From Cucumis sativus (taxonomy: Eukaryota > Streptophyta > Magnoliopsida > Cucurbitales > Cucurbitaceae), in NCBI RefSeq assembly GCF_000004075.3, contig NC_026658.2, positions 2,790,001-2,854,000 on the forward strand: DNA of 64,000 nucleotides, in the 5' to 3' direction. Shown piece by piece: positions 51,801-63,736 of the stretch. How positions within the stretch are numbered: the first letter of the stretch is position 1; each line of letters begins with the position of its first letter. The notes under the pieces were generated by a model. That model was given only the letters and a program-made list of their open reading frames with translations, made no database searches and was not told where the DNA came from. A program made the position numbers and the translations under genes.

Positions 51801-53040
51801 GTAAGTAAAGGTTTTAATTTGGGAGCAAATGATTGAGGTTTGGCCTTTTTAGGTTGGCGTGGAGAATTTGCTAACAAAACTTCTCCCTTGGGGCAAGGTG
51901 TGATTGTAATTATATTGTTGGCAATTCAAATCATGCATGGGATTATTTGATACTAACAACATCAATCATATACCACATTTCCCCCAAATAAATTAGTTCA
52001 TTATCACCTAAAATGGGTTTTAAATTTAAAATTAGCGTTCAACCAAAGTGACCAGATGGATTCGTTTTTCAAATAACCAATCTCGATTAACTAACAAATG
52101 ATCACCACTAAAATAAGTATGTAACACAACTTACTTATTTAATCTATTAACTCTTAGGTTTATGTGTTTATAGTCTCTTTATCCTTCTTTGTAATATAAT
52201 ACATCTTTAAACGTTCAAACTTTATATATATATATAAATCTTTAATTTTGAATTTTTTGTTTGATCTATTCAATTTATTCGAACATATGCCAACCTATCA
52301 GACACATAATTGAAGGTCGAATGATATATCCTATCACATAATTGTAAGTATAGAAAAAGATGTAAATGAACCGACATCACATCCTAATGAAAGAAATTTT
52401 GGACATATAAACAGTTAATTGTGAAAGAATTGAAAATTATTATTTCTACCTTGTTGTACGTTTTTATTTGACAACCTTACTTAGTTTGAAAGTAAAACCT
52501 CCAATAGAAGTACTACATCACTTTTTTAAAATTTAGAAATCAAATAGATAGGAAATCATTTAAGGCTAAAAGTTTTATGGTTTGAATTTCCATGCAATAA
52601 TAGAATTATATTACATTATTTATTTTCAAATAGTTTTTAATAAAGAAAAATAAAGAGTTTTAAAAAAGAGTAAAAGAAATTTCACTTCCCCATGGTAGAC
52701 ACGTCAGACGACTCGTATTTAGCCACGTAGGAGCTAAGTATAGGATAACATAACACATCCGAATAAGAAATTTAGTTAATGAAAGAAAAACGAAAAATCA
52801 GTCAACCGGCCGTAGGTCCACACACCTTAACTGCGGGGGCCACATAACTGCCAGGTCAGCATCTCGCCAACATGAAATGGACTGTAAATTAAATTAAAAA
52901 TCCATTGAAAATTAAAAAGAAGAAGAAGAAAAAAAAAACCCTTATTTTCAAACTTACCTTTTATCCAAAAAAAAAAAAAAGAATAAACAAAAACTCCATT
53001 AATTAAAAAGCTAACTAAAGGACAGAAGAAGAAGAAGAAG
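47446..53040. other. Gene-poor region upstream of the receptor kinase
   Basis: AT-rich throughout, with no protein-like open frame. 50395-50450 carries ACAATTTAGT lines repeated at 63240-63360. From 52690 to 52870 the sequence becomes GC-richer, with ACGT-core motifs (ACACGTCAG, GCCACGTAGG), probably part of the kinase promoter. Confidence 0.45.
48787..48832. repeat. (TA)n microsatellite
   Basis: About 23 uninterrupted TA units in the gene-poor region. Confidence 0.95.
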
Positions 53041-53051
53041 AAGCTTTAGCA

Positions 53052-53084
53052 ATGGCGGAAGAAGATTTTCTGAATGTGCAGTAG
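53052..53084 (+). promoter_or_regulatory. Upstream ORF 1 in the receptor-kinase leader
   Basis: A 10-codon frame (MAEEDFLNVQ, stop) lies in what should be the first, non-coding exon, which ends AG|GTACTT at 53252. Leader status is inferred from the similar sequence at the right edge of the window and from the good acceptor at 54214 before the coding exon. Short upstream frames often dampen translation of the main frame. Confidence 0.45.
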
Positions 53085-53516
53085 CTTCACTCAAACTAAT
53101 TGGTTTCCACCTAATATTCTGCTTCTCTGAGCTTCTTCTTCTTTCTCTTTCCTTGTCTCTTCTTTTTAGCTTTTTTTTTTCTGTTCTTCCGCTGTTGATT
53201 TATTATTATAGGTCACGAATCTTCAGGATTATTCTTCTGTCCCTCTTCACAGGTACTTGTTTTGGATCTTCTCTTATTCACCATCTTTTCATATCTTTTT
53301 TCTTCCTCTTTATCTTCTGGAGTTTGTTGATCTGTGGTTTGATTTTTTTATGATGAGCTGTTTGTTTCTTTCGTGTCTTTTTGGATAAAGCTGCGTTGAG
53401 TGTGATTTCGCTTGTGGCAGAGCTAAGTGGTGAACTGTTGAGAAGATAAGAGTTGGTCGATTGGTTTGATGAGTAGTTGGGCGGTGGGAAAATAATTTGA
53501 TTTCGAAGTCCAAGGA

Positions 53517-53690
53517 TGCGTTTGGTTTCATATTAGTCTTTGGGATTTGGTTTGGGAGTTTCGGAAGTACTTCGTTTAATTTGTTTTCAGAATTAAAAAA
53601 AAAATGCGTTTGGTTTGGTTTTGTTTCATTTTAGTCTTCTAGATTTGGTTTCAGAGTTTGAAAGGTACTTCTTAAACGAATTTTAGAAAG
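53517..53690. repeat. Imperfect tandem duplication of about 87 bp in the leader intron
   Basis: TGCGTTTGGTTTCATATTAG at 53517 and TGCGTTTGGTTTGGTTTTGT at 53604 begin two related units. Each continues with a TAGTCTT, GATTTGGTTT, GTACTTC series and ends near a CAGAATT or TAGAAAG line. It may derive from a MITE of the GTTTGGTTT kind. Confidence 0.55.
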
Positions 53691-54227
53691 TCGCAATTTA
53701 AATATTGAGAGTAGAAGATTCACTTTATCATGAATTTTATATATTTCTGGTACAATATTACATAATTTTAAATATTTTGAAATATTGGATTTTTAATTCA
53801 CTAAAATGTTTATTATATCGATCAAACTCTTTAATTGTTGACTAAGCTTTTGTTTTTTGAAGAATGAGAAAAAATTAGGGTGGCATGAATTTTGAAATGA
53901 AAGCACGATGTACTTCCAAAATGTCTCATGTTTTTCCATCAGGTGCTATTTTGAGAAATGTGATTGTAATTCTTCGTGGCTCTTATATATGAATTTAGGC
54001 TCTCCTTATTTGGTTGTCGTTCTGGTTACTACTTCGTGATCATAACTACAGGGATGTTTCTTTTTGGGATTTGGTTAGTCTTTTTGCTTCTACTTGATAT
54101 TCTCTTTCATTGTTTTTTTGCTTTGTTGTAATTATAGACACAAACTAGCTCATATTTATACCAATTGGGCCTCTTTCAATATATTTGACTGTCAATGGAT
54201 GGTTGTCTTTGCAGATATAGCATAGCA

Positions 54228-54263
54228 ATGGCTCTATTCATCCTTTTTGCATGGATTTCATAA
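54228..54263 (+). promoter_or_regulatory. Upstream ORF 2 in the receptor-kinase leader
   Basis: An 11-residue frame (MALFILFAWIS, stop) lies in the same exon as the main start codon and ends 9 bases before it. If transcripts start at the upstream exon, ribosomes meet this frame directly before the kinase start. Confidence 0.5.
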
Positions 54264-54272
54264 CGCCGACCA

Positions 54273-57200
54273 ATGAAAATGATGTTGGTTAGGATGGGAG
54301 AAGTCTATCTTCTAATTCTAGTACTGGCTTGCTATAATTATCTTGCCCTTTCTGATTTTCAAGGTATGGATTGCATCTCTAGATGGTGTTTTAAAATTGA
54401 GACGTCTCTTGTCATACTGCTGCTCATAGAATTGTAGCTTAAGCGTTTGGTCTGTGATGTGGAATTAAAAGTTGCCCATCTCGTTAATCCTTGCGATGTT
54501 TGTACATTGTTCTAGAGTGGAACAAATAAGATAGAGATTAAAAAATTGATTTCTTCTTCTTGATTGGCTTGGACAAATATTGCATATTCAAGTTAAATGC
54601 ACATGACATGCTTATGTGTAATTGAAGTTTACTTTTCGCAACTGTATACATGTATCACTTAGAGCTGACAAGTGAAATGTATCTTTTTATTTTTTTTCTC
54701 CGACGTTGTTTTGAAAGCAACAGACTCATTTTCTTCTACTTGCTATTGTACTGATATACTCGACTTGTTTGACTGATTGATGAATGTTGTTCTGCTCTCC
54801 TCCAGGTGATGCACTCTATGCATTGAGGACTACATTGAATGCAACAGCAAATCAGCTCACAGATTGGAACCCAAATCAAGTCAATCCATGTACTTGGTCC
54901 AATGTTATATGTAGGGGAAACAGTGTGATCTCTGTGTAAGATAGACTTAAATGTACTCTTTTCCATAGTTTTCTCTTCGATGTTGTTGTATTCTACTTTT
55001 ACTTGCCATTATAAAGTTTCTAAGTCTGGTTTTTACTTATATTGTGTCTAACTTCTCAGATCCTTGTCCACAATGGGATTTACTGGAACCTTGTCTCCGC
55101 GAATTGGAAGTATAAAATCACTTTCAACTCTGTGAGTAGTGTGTTTGTATATATAAAACTTACAGCCCTGAATACTTCATGTTGCTAGATTTTAGCTGAA
55201 AGTTTGATTATACATTTCTGGATTTTATCTTGATTTGTACTTTCTTTGTCATATATTTTCCGTGAGTAAGTCCTAATTCTTCAAACCAGGTGCTTAGACT
55301 TGCTTAAGGTTGATAGAAACTTCTTTTTGTTCGAGAAACAGAATTTTGTATTGCACGTATTTGTAGTGTTAAAATTTCATAATTGGAACATTCTTTTTGG
55401 TCTTGAGAGAGTTTGGGAGCTGTTGGTAAATAAAACCAAAGCATCATACTATTACCATTAAAGCAGTAAAAGTTAACGACTGCTGAAGTGTATTCTTAAT
55501 ATTGAAGGTTATGAAATTCACCAAGCCTAATATTTTACTGTCTATATGGTATAATTGCTGGCATCACGTGGTTGGAAAGTTTCTTTTATGTTTGTAGTTT
55601 CAGGAAAGGGTTAGAAATTAGTCGTGACTTGTGAAAAGCATATTATGATTTTTTTTTTCCTATTAAATTTGTTTCTCTAAACTGGTGTTTGAAGAAAATC
55701 TGCTTATTAGCGATGAACAACCAAGCATCTTCATTAATATAGATTCGTCTGCAACAGCATTTTGCAGGGAAATTACATAAGTGGGGAGATACCAAAGGAT
55801 TTTGGAAACCTGACAAATTTGGTTAGTTTGGATTTGGGAAATAACAGCCTAACTGGCCAAATACCATCATCCCTGGGTAATCTTAAGAAACTACAGTTCT
55901 TGTAAGTAATTCGCAATGATGTCAAAATTTGAAGATATTTCACGAGTGTCTATAATGATTACGGTTTATTCTTGAGATAATGAGTCATTATTATTTTTCA
56001 AGCAGAACTCTGAGTCAAAATCGTCTAACGGGGACTATTCCCGACTCACTTTCAACCCTTCCTAGCTTGATTAATCTGTAAGTTTTCCACTGATCTGGGG
56101 CTAACTGTAAATCTTCAGTTTCTGTTGACGAAGTGTATTTCATTTCTTGATTTCTTGATTGTGATTCTCCTACAGTCTGCTTGATTCGAATGATCTGAGT
56201 GGTCCAATTCCGCAGCAGTTATTTCAAGTTCCAAAATTCAAGTACGTAGAACTTTTGAATATTACCAAGGTAGATACCTAAACACTGTGCACACAAACCC
56301 ACTAATTAGCCCTAGCTTGTGTTGGTCCCTTTTTGTTTAATTTTGCATCATGTCATTTCTGCTGTTGATGGGTAATTTTATAGAATTGAGAGTAAGAAGC
56401 CTGTAGACTAGCATTGCTAAATTGAACATTCAAAAGTTGCTTTGAAGTCAATGTCAAGGATGGTATAATTATTCTTTAGTTGGATTCCTCTTTTCATTAT
56501 TCTCATTGTAATATTTCATTCTCTATGAAAGCTTGACTGTTTGCCCCAAAAATGGTTCCACTGCCTTTTTCTGGTCGATTAGCTTGGTCAGGGAAAAATT
56601 GATGATTAGTTCCTTAGGTTGCTCATACTATTTTCTCATAGGATGTTCAATTGTTTTGTTTGTAACAGCTTTTCTGCAAACAAGTTAAATTGTGGTGGAA
56701 AGTCTCTTCACGCCTGTGCTTCAGACAGTACAAACTCAGGTTATTGGATCACATTTACCTTGGGCTTAGAAAAATGCTTTTCTATATTTTTATTACACAG
56801 TCACCCTATGACTAGAAGCGTAATCAAAATGTGAAAGTTTCTCTTCTTGTCAGGTTCTTCAAATAAACCCAAGGTGGGCCTCATAGTTGGAATAATTGCT
56901 GGGTTCACCGTTGCTCTTCTTTTGGTCGGAGTATTATTTTTCTTGTCCAAGGGTAGATATAAAAGCTACAAGCGCGAAGTGTTTGTAGACGTTGCAGGTA
57001 AACTGTTGTGACTAATTTATTTATACGGATTTTCCAAACATTTCTAGTGAAGGCTAGCTTGCAAGTATATCATATCAATTTAAAGTATGATTTTCTGTTG
57101 TATTCTTGCCACAAACTTTTGTAAACATTTTGTGGTATTTTCATGGAATAAGCACGTATCTAGAAAATCAACTGTGTTGTTTCTGTTTGAAATTTGAAGC

Positions 57201-59966
57201 ATAGACAATCTCATGAATTATTATATCAACCAGGGATCCATGTTTATATGGGTATTTGAATATTTCATTGATCAGTTCTCTTGGTTTCTATTTTTTTATA
57301 TATTTTGAAGTAGTTGAAAATTAACTAATGGATCGATTCATTAATAATTGGTATATGATATTTATATATTACAATTACATACAAAATAAATTCCATTTTT
57401 TTTACTCGAGGTTACATGCCAACAAAACTTTCCAATTAATTTACGTGACATTCATATGATATTTATATATTTTTTGAGCTATGTCCATGTTGGTATTTAA
57501 TTACAATTAATTTACATGATAAATTAACCTGCTACTTAATCACATGATAAATGAAGTATCATTATATTGAAACTAAGTGTACTTAGATTGCCAACAAAAT
57601 TAAAATTACAGCTCAAATGACATGAGCTCTACGAATGCTTCTTTATCATTGCATACGGACTTTTGAAGCATCTTCCAGTTTGCACACACAAAAATGGTAA
57701 AAATACTCCTGTAATGAACTGGAATTTTTGTTTATACTTATATCCAGTGTTGTGTTTCCCTTGAATTTTCCAATTAGGTGAAGTTGATCGAAGAATTGCA
57801 TTTGGTCAGTTGAAAAGATTTGCCTGGAGGGAACTACAGCTAGCTACAGAAAACTTCAGTGAAAAAAATGTTTTAGGACAAGGAGGCTTTGGAAAGGTGT
57901 ACAAAGGGGTGCTTGCAGATGGCACCAAAGTTGCGGTGAAACGGTTGACTGATTATGAGAGTCCAGGGGGAGATGCAGCGTTTCAGCGTGAAGTTGAGAT
58001 GATTAGTGTAGCTGTCCATAGAAATCTGTTGCGTCTCATTGGATTCTGCCACAACTCAGACAGAACGCCTATTGGTGTATCCCTTTATGCAGAACTTGAG
58101 TGTTGCCTACCGTCTTCGAGGTATAAGGTGTTTTCGTTATTGTCTATATTACATTTGCAATAATTGCTCTTGACAATATGTTTACATAAAATAAATAATG
58201 CTATTTGAGAAAATCATTTCGTTGTTTACGTATTACATAATGTTGTTTAGAGCACGTTTTTGGAATATGATCATGAAAAAACGTGCATGATACTGATACA
58301 TAAGTAAATAGTAGATGCAGGCCCACTCACACATTTAAGATCCTTTTGTCTACTAACATTTAAGTTCATGTTGGATTTGTAGCATGCTAGTAATCTGTGC
58401 TAAAGTATTAATATAATTAGATTTATCTTAATTCATCAGTTAAAGTTTTTAAGTTGATTGGTAATTTAACATAGTAATAGAGTAAGATGTCATGTGTTCA
58501 GATTCTTATACTGTCATTTGCTCTTCAGTTAGATATTTGTTTTCACTTGTTGGATGCTATGCAAACTTTCAACTTCGGTGTATCCTTATGTGGTTAAGTC
58601 TATTTATAATTATGCATTAGGTTTGATTTTTCTAAGTGAAGGTCGTTTTTGTTGTTCCTTTGTACTTTCAATTGTGTCCATCATTCTATCCTGCTTTCGT
58701 TTAGTCAAATGCTATTCTAATTCCACGCCTTATGACGAAAGGAAAGTCGGGTGGTGTAAAGTGAAGATTAAGGGAAGTAGAGAAAAATTCCCTTCAAGGG
58801 TATTCCGAAGGTGTAACCTAGGCAACGAAACTGTTAAATACTTTGCTGTTTTTCCTCTGATTTCTCCGGTATTTTCAATGCAGAACTAAAGCCCGGAGAA
58901 GCTGTTCTAGATTGGCCTACTCGAAAACGGGTGGCATTGGGCACAGCTCGTGGTTTAGAGTATCTTCATGAACATTGCAACCCAAAGATTATTCATCGAG
59001 ATGTTAAGGCAGCTAATGTATTGCTTGATGAAGATTTTGAAGCAGTTGTTGGCGATTTTGGCTTAGCAAAGTTGGTTGATGTTAGGAAGACTAATGTCAC
59101 TACTCAAATTCGAGGGACAATGGGTCACATAGCACCGGAGTACTTATCTACTGGAAAGTCATCCGAAAGGACTGATGTTTTTGGTTATGGTATCATGCTT
59201 TTAGAACTTGTTACAGGGCAACGTGCAATTGACTTCTCACGCTTAGAAGAAGAGGACGATGTTTTACTACTCGACCATGTAAGTAAATCTCGTCAAATCA
59301 ATATCTTTAAGGGTTTGTTTGGGATGCTGAGTTGGTTATTACAATAATTTGTGTTTGGAGTGTAAACTATTTTGGTATAGGTTATAATAGTTTGTTTTAA
59401 AGTACAGATTATTTTAGTTTAAATAATAAATAAGGAAAGATCATGATTATACTATAGTTTGAGTGTCGCTAAGTCTGAGTATCATAATGAGGAACTTCAA
59501 CTATTGTAATGGAAGGGGTTGGAAGGCCAAATATTAACGTGCCATTATTATGGATTAGAAGCACAAACAAAATAAACTACCAAGTCTGAATTCTCCTAAT
59601 TTTTGCCTCATTTGTTATTCCTTAGCTAATTCCCAATTTCACTTGGCTATGAAGGTTAAGAAACTAGAAAGGGAGAAACGACTCGATGCCATTGTCGATC
59701 GTAATCTAAATAACTACAACATTCAAGAGGTAGAGATGATGATTCAAGTGGCATTGCTGTGCACACAGCCATGCTCGGACGACCGTCCAGCAATGTCACA
59801 AGTCGTTCGGATGCTCGAAGGAGAGGGATTAGCAGAGAGGTGGGAAGAATGGCAGCATTTGGAGGTGACTCGCAGACAAGAATACGAAAGATTGCAGAGA
59901 AGATTCGAATGGGGAGAAGATTCAATACATAGACAGGATGCAATCCAATTATCTGGTGGAAGATGA
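54273..59966 (+). CDS. LRR-II receptor-like kinase (At5g10290/At5g65240-like), frameshifted
   Basis: Eleven coding exons: 54273-54363, 54806-54935, 55060-55131, 55758-55901, 56006-56077, 56176-56241, 56669-56739, 56854-56997, 57778-58120, 58884-59278 and 59655-59966. If the frame were intact they would give about 612 residues. Order: signal peptide; LRR N-cap ([28 protein letters not shown]); LRRs encoded by 72- or 144-base exons; a transmembrane helix at about 224-246 ([20 protein letters not shown]); kinase domain with GQGGFGKVY, Lys318 in [14 protein letters not shown] (Asp417) and DFGLAKL, an RD kinase. Exon 9 has one extra C at 58049-58050: after GFC (residue 354) the family sequence [20 protein letters not shown] continues only in the next frame. 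Spliced, this meets a stop at 58969. The residues after it are intact, so the break is recent or an assembly error. The family relates to SERK-type co-receptors at the plasma membrane; the ligand is unknown. Confidence 0.88.
59279..59654. repeat. MITE-like sequence in the last receptor-kinase intron
   Basis: AAGGGTTTGTTTGGGATGCT followed by TAATTTGTGTTTGGAGTGTA resembles dispersed GTTTGTTTGG elements and the piece at 11760-12010. No opposite terminus was found, so it may be truncated. Confidence 0.4.
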
Positions 59967-61430
59967 GGTACCAAATTTACCTCCAAATCTCTCCCACCTT
60001 TTCATCTCTCTTGGCTATGAAACCATATGGACATGGCAGTTATTGTAGTTAGGTAAGTTTTATTGGTTCCAAATGTTCCCGAAAGCCTTGCCTTTTCATC
60101 TCCCAGTTTGTAAATTTCCGTTGGCTTTTGCTTTCTTTTTGTAATCCTGTTTTCCCCCAATTTAACATTTGTTGTGGCTGAACATTGTAATACAGCCAAT
60201 TCTACAAAGTCATCATATTCATATTTGGCTTAACATTTCTCGTGTTATATTGATCAATTTTCCCCCCCTTTTTGGATTTTAAATATATTGTTTACTTCCA
60301 TATAGTTAAATCCTAAATATGGTAGTTCAACTTTGATAATTAGATTCGTTTAGACGCGTTTGATATTCGATAGAATTTAACATATAAATATTTTTTTTTG
60401 CATTTATTGAATTTTTTGGTTTGTTGTTTGCTAATGTAGGAGTGTTTTCTAAATCAAAATATTGAAAACTGATTAGAAGTATGTTCGTCTATTAACGTTA
60501 AAAATTTTCTTAAATAGTTAGTATAATTTCTTTCCACGTAAGAATTGCTTATTGGTATTGAGTTGTTTATATATGATTTATTAATATTTTAACGGATTAA
60601 TTTTAACTTAGGGAACTCACATTTTCACCCCTTTATCTAGAATTATATATCAATATGAAAATGAAATGTAAATACAATTAAGAATTATTGTAAGTTTTAG
60701 TTTGTCAACCTTGAGCTTGTGGTTAGTTTTAAACTTTTAATATGGGTCAATAGATTTCTAACATTTTCACTTTTGTATCTATGTAAGAAGTCTCTCCACT
60801 TCAATTTTGTATCTAATAGTTTTTAACAAGCTCTAAATTTTAGTAAGTAGTAGTTCTTTTAGATATGATTTTAAATTTTATATTCATCGGAGAGGTTAAG
60901 GGTTAGTTTCGAAAATTCAAAATTTAAATCGACAGCCCAAGTTTTTAGATTAAAAATACAATTTTGTGAAAAGTAATGTAAATAACCGAAATCATAATTG
61001 TAATATGTAAAGCATGGAAATTAGATCAAATCAATCAATAACAATGAAGTCACATTAACGTTCCTAGAAGACCTAATAGAAGTCAAGTTTTTTCCTTCAT
61101 GAAAGCAAAGTGTGTTTGTGCTCTAACTTAAACAGTACAAGCAATCATTGATGTCAGTTTAAATAATCAAATATGTTGATTTAAACACACTCAAAAACAC
61201 GCTTACCAAAACCAACAATCTTTTTAATTATCGTATGTAATTTATGGTCTAAAGTAATGTTGAAAATGATGAACTAGATACTGAGAAGATCCTCAAATAA
61301 AAACGGATAACTTTATTTAAAAGCTTACCGCTTCAAATAACTCTTCATACCATACAATGGAGAAGGAGAGAATATACAAAAAGAAAACTAGCCTTCTTCG
61401 TCACAAGGACATGGAGAACCCTATAATAGG

Positions 61431-61709
61431 CTATGCTACAAACTCCAAAACATTCACTTGAAGGGTATGAAAAAATTTATCATCAATAACATCCAAAGCA
61501 TTAGATGAATCTAAACAATCATTGTGAAAGAATCCTATGATCTTCAAATAATCCGACCCAACCTCCAAATGGGACGATAAATCTAAAATTTCATCTTTTT
61601 GTATATGTATCATAGCTTGAAAATCCACTATAGAACCATCTTGGGTGAAAGATATTTGGATAGGACCAAAGTTATCACATGATAACAACACTTTTGTACA
61701 TTTATTAAC
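61431..61709 (-). CDS. Unrecognised 92-codon exon or gene fragment
   Basis: The frame runs from a possible splice acceptor (TTAG at 61711-61710) through VNKCTKVLLSCDNFGPIQIS to a stop at 61431 and ends FHTLQVNVLEFVA. Its composition is balanced, with no simple repeats, unlike the other frames in this stretch, and could be a terminal exon of a decayed gene. I do not recognise the family and found no upstream exon, so it may equally be a pseudogene piece. Confidence 0.25.
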   Translation of the reverse strand, partial: VNKCTKVLLSCDNFGPIQISFTQDGSIVDFQAMIHIQKDEILDLSSHLEVGSDYLKIIGFFHNDCLDSSNALDVIDDKFFHTLQVNVLEFVA

Positions 61710-62864
61710 CTAATTAATAAAATTTTAGGTAAAAACTACATTATAACTCTTTTTTTTCTTTTCTTTTTTGTTTTTGGTTGAAAGGTATAAGTTTTGACAA
61801 AGTCATCATTAAATTATGTAATAGTTTATTTTTTACTTAAGCTTTGTTTTAATAAAACTAATGATTTAATGAAAATTCTTACTAATTTTTAATAAAATAA
61901 AAATTCAGTAAAAGTTGAACTAAATGTTTTACTTTTTTTTAAACAAAATTTTATCATTTAAAATAAAATTTCAAGAACAATAATTAATTAGTCAAAAGAA
62001 TTTGAATAAGAACAAAACACATATGAAAAGGAAACACCAAAAAGGGTAAAAATGAATAAATTAGTGAACAACCCACAAGTGTATGTCCACATGCCATCTG
62101 GATCTAACCACCACTATGAGATGAACTCATATTGTAAATTTGTAATACACATATTTACATTCATATTTCCTTTTGGCTTCTCACCAAAATCACTTTTATA
62201 TTTAATTTCACACTTTTGAATATACTTTTTATCACCATCAAATCTAAACATGCTAGTTAGAGGGTTTTTAAATTCAAATTTACTCTAACAAATATTGTAT
62301 TTGAATGGATATAAAAATACATATATCCCCACAAAAATATTTTATCGGATTTTATTTTCGTTTATAGAGATGATTTTTAGTTTTTTATAGTAAGATAAAT
62401 TAAAATATTTAGAAAATTTAAGATTTTATACTGATAAAAACTGATATATAGAAAGACCTATCAAAAGTCTGTATTAATAGAATATTACGAAATTTTGTTG
62501 TCAAATTTTCCATTTTTGATCATTTTTATGTATATATATTATTTTGAAAAATTAATGGGAAAAAGGAGTGAGAAAAAAGATATAATTATTAATTAATGTT
62601 TTAGTTCATTTACATTATAGTTACTTTGAAAGGTTTCTAATGATATCTCATAATTAAAAAATTATTGTACTTTTAGTTTAGTCTTGAGAGCAATGATTGA
62701 TGTTTGTGAATGACGTTAATAATGGATAAATATTATATTCAAAATGTTTTTGTATAAAAAATAAAAGAAAAAAAAAGTTAAATTTAAAAAGTAGTTATCG
62801 AAGATCAATGGTAAATGACAAAACTCATCATCCCACATATTTAGTACACACGACTCCAAAATGT

Positions 62865-62918
62865 AGGAATGAACCTTCAACCTCTCGAGATAGATGTCAT
62901 GCCGATACCACTAAGCTT
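62865..62918 (-). repeat. tRNA-like SINE head
   Basis: On the minus strand AAGCTTAGTGG (62918-62908) matches the pol III A box and GGTTCATTCCT (62875-62865) the B box, 32 bases apart. No tRNA cloverleaf, tail or target duplication is apparent, so it is read as a decayed SINE. Confidence 0.45.
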
Positions 62919-63239
62919 AGTTTACAAAGAGAAATCAATATAGATATATATTTGTTGTTTATTATTAGTGCAATTGATGTAGAAAGATTTAAAAGAGAAA
63001 CATTCTCTAAATAATGCTTAACTGAATTGAAAGTGCATTTTATATTAGCACAAAGTTGTAAACGTTGATTAAATATTAGAAACATATATGTTAAGTATCG
63101 GTGAAATGTTCATAAACATCGAGGAAATTTAAAATTTATTAATATATAATCGATATTTGGGTCTATATAACAATATGTTAATCACCAAACTCAAGTAGGA
63201 TGGTATAATTGGTTAAAATATATACTATCAATTAAAGTA

Positions 63240-63360
63240 GCAATTTGTTTCATAAACTTAGAATTTTGTTACTTGCTTTCAATTTGGTAACAATTTAGTT
63301 CATATATTTTAATACGTAACAATTTAGTCTTGGTACTTTCAAATTTATAACAATTTAGTA
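63240..63360. repeat. AACAATTTAGT-type dispersed repeat
   Basis: Three spaced copies of a line like AACAATTTAGT (near 63288, 63328 and 63349) alternate with TTTCAAATTTATA-type spacers. Similar lines occur at 50395-50450. Confidence 0.5.
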
Positions 63361-63736
63361 CGTAGAAAATATTAAAACTAGATGTTATTTCTAGACTATG
63401 TATTTTGTAAAAGATATTAAGTTTCGGTTAGTTTATTGATTTTAAATTGATCCGTATGAATTCGAAAATGAAAGATTTAAAGATTAAATTGTTATAAAAT
63501 TATAAATACAAGTTACAAATAAATTGAAGTTTAGATACTAAAAGTAATTTTTAATTTAAAAAAATTGAGAAATGAAATAACAAATGAGTTTTTTTGAAAA
63601 ATAGAAAAGAAGAACGATCTAAAAAAGAATAAAAGAATAAAAGAATTCTTTTACATTTTATTTTTATAAGCGTAAATAGTTAGTGAATTTATATTGTATT
63701 TTAAAGGTTTTGTTTTCCAGCTCCAAGCCAATAACA

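Larger units (their letters stand above)
59967..63736. other. Intergenic region between the kinase and its tandem copy
   Basis: Holds the kinase 3' UTR, a minus-strand open frame at 61431-61709, a decayed SINE head at 62865-62918 and short repeats at 63240-63360. No complete gene recognised. Confidence 0.5.

Noticed and set aside
58554-58889. A 111-codon frame in the kinase gene
   Set aside because: It lies almost wholly in intron 9 and overlaps exon 10 in the wrong frame.
62865-62918. A tRNA gene suggested by A and B boxes
   Set aside because: No acceptor stem or anticodon arm can be folded by eye. The boxes fit a SINE head better. The same applies to 34521-34585.
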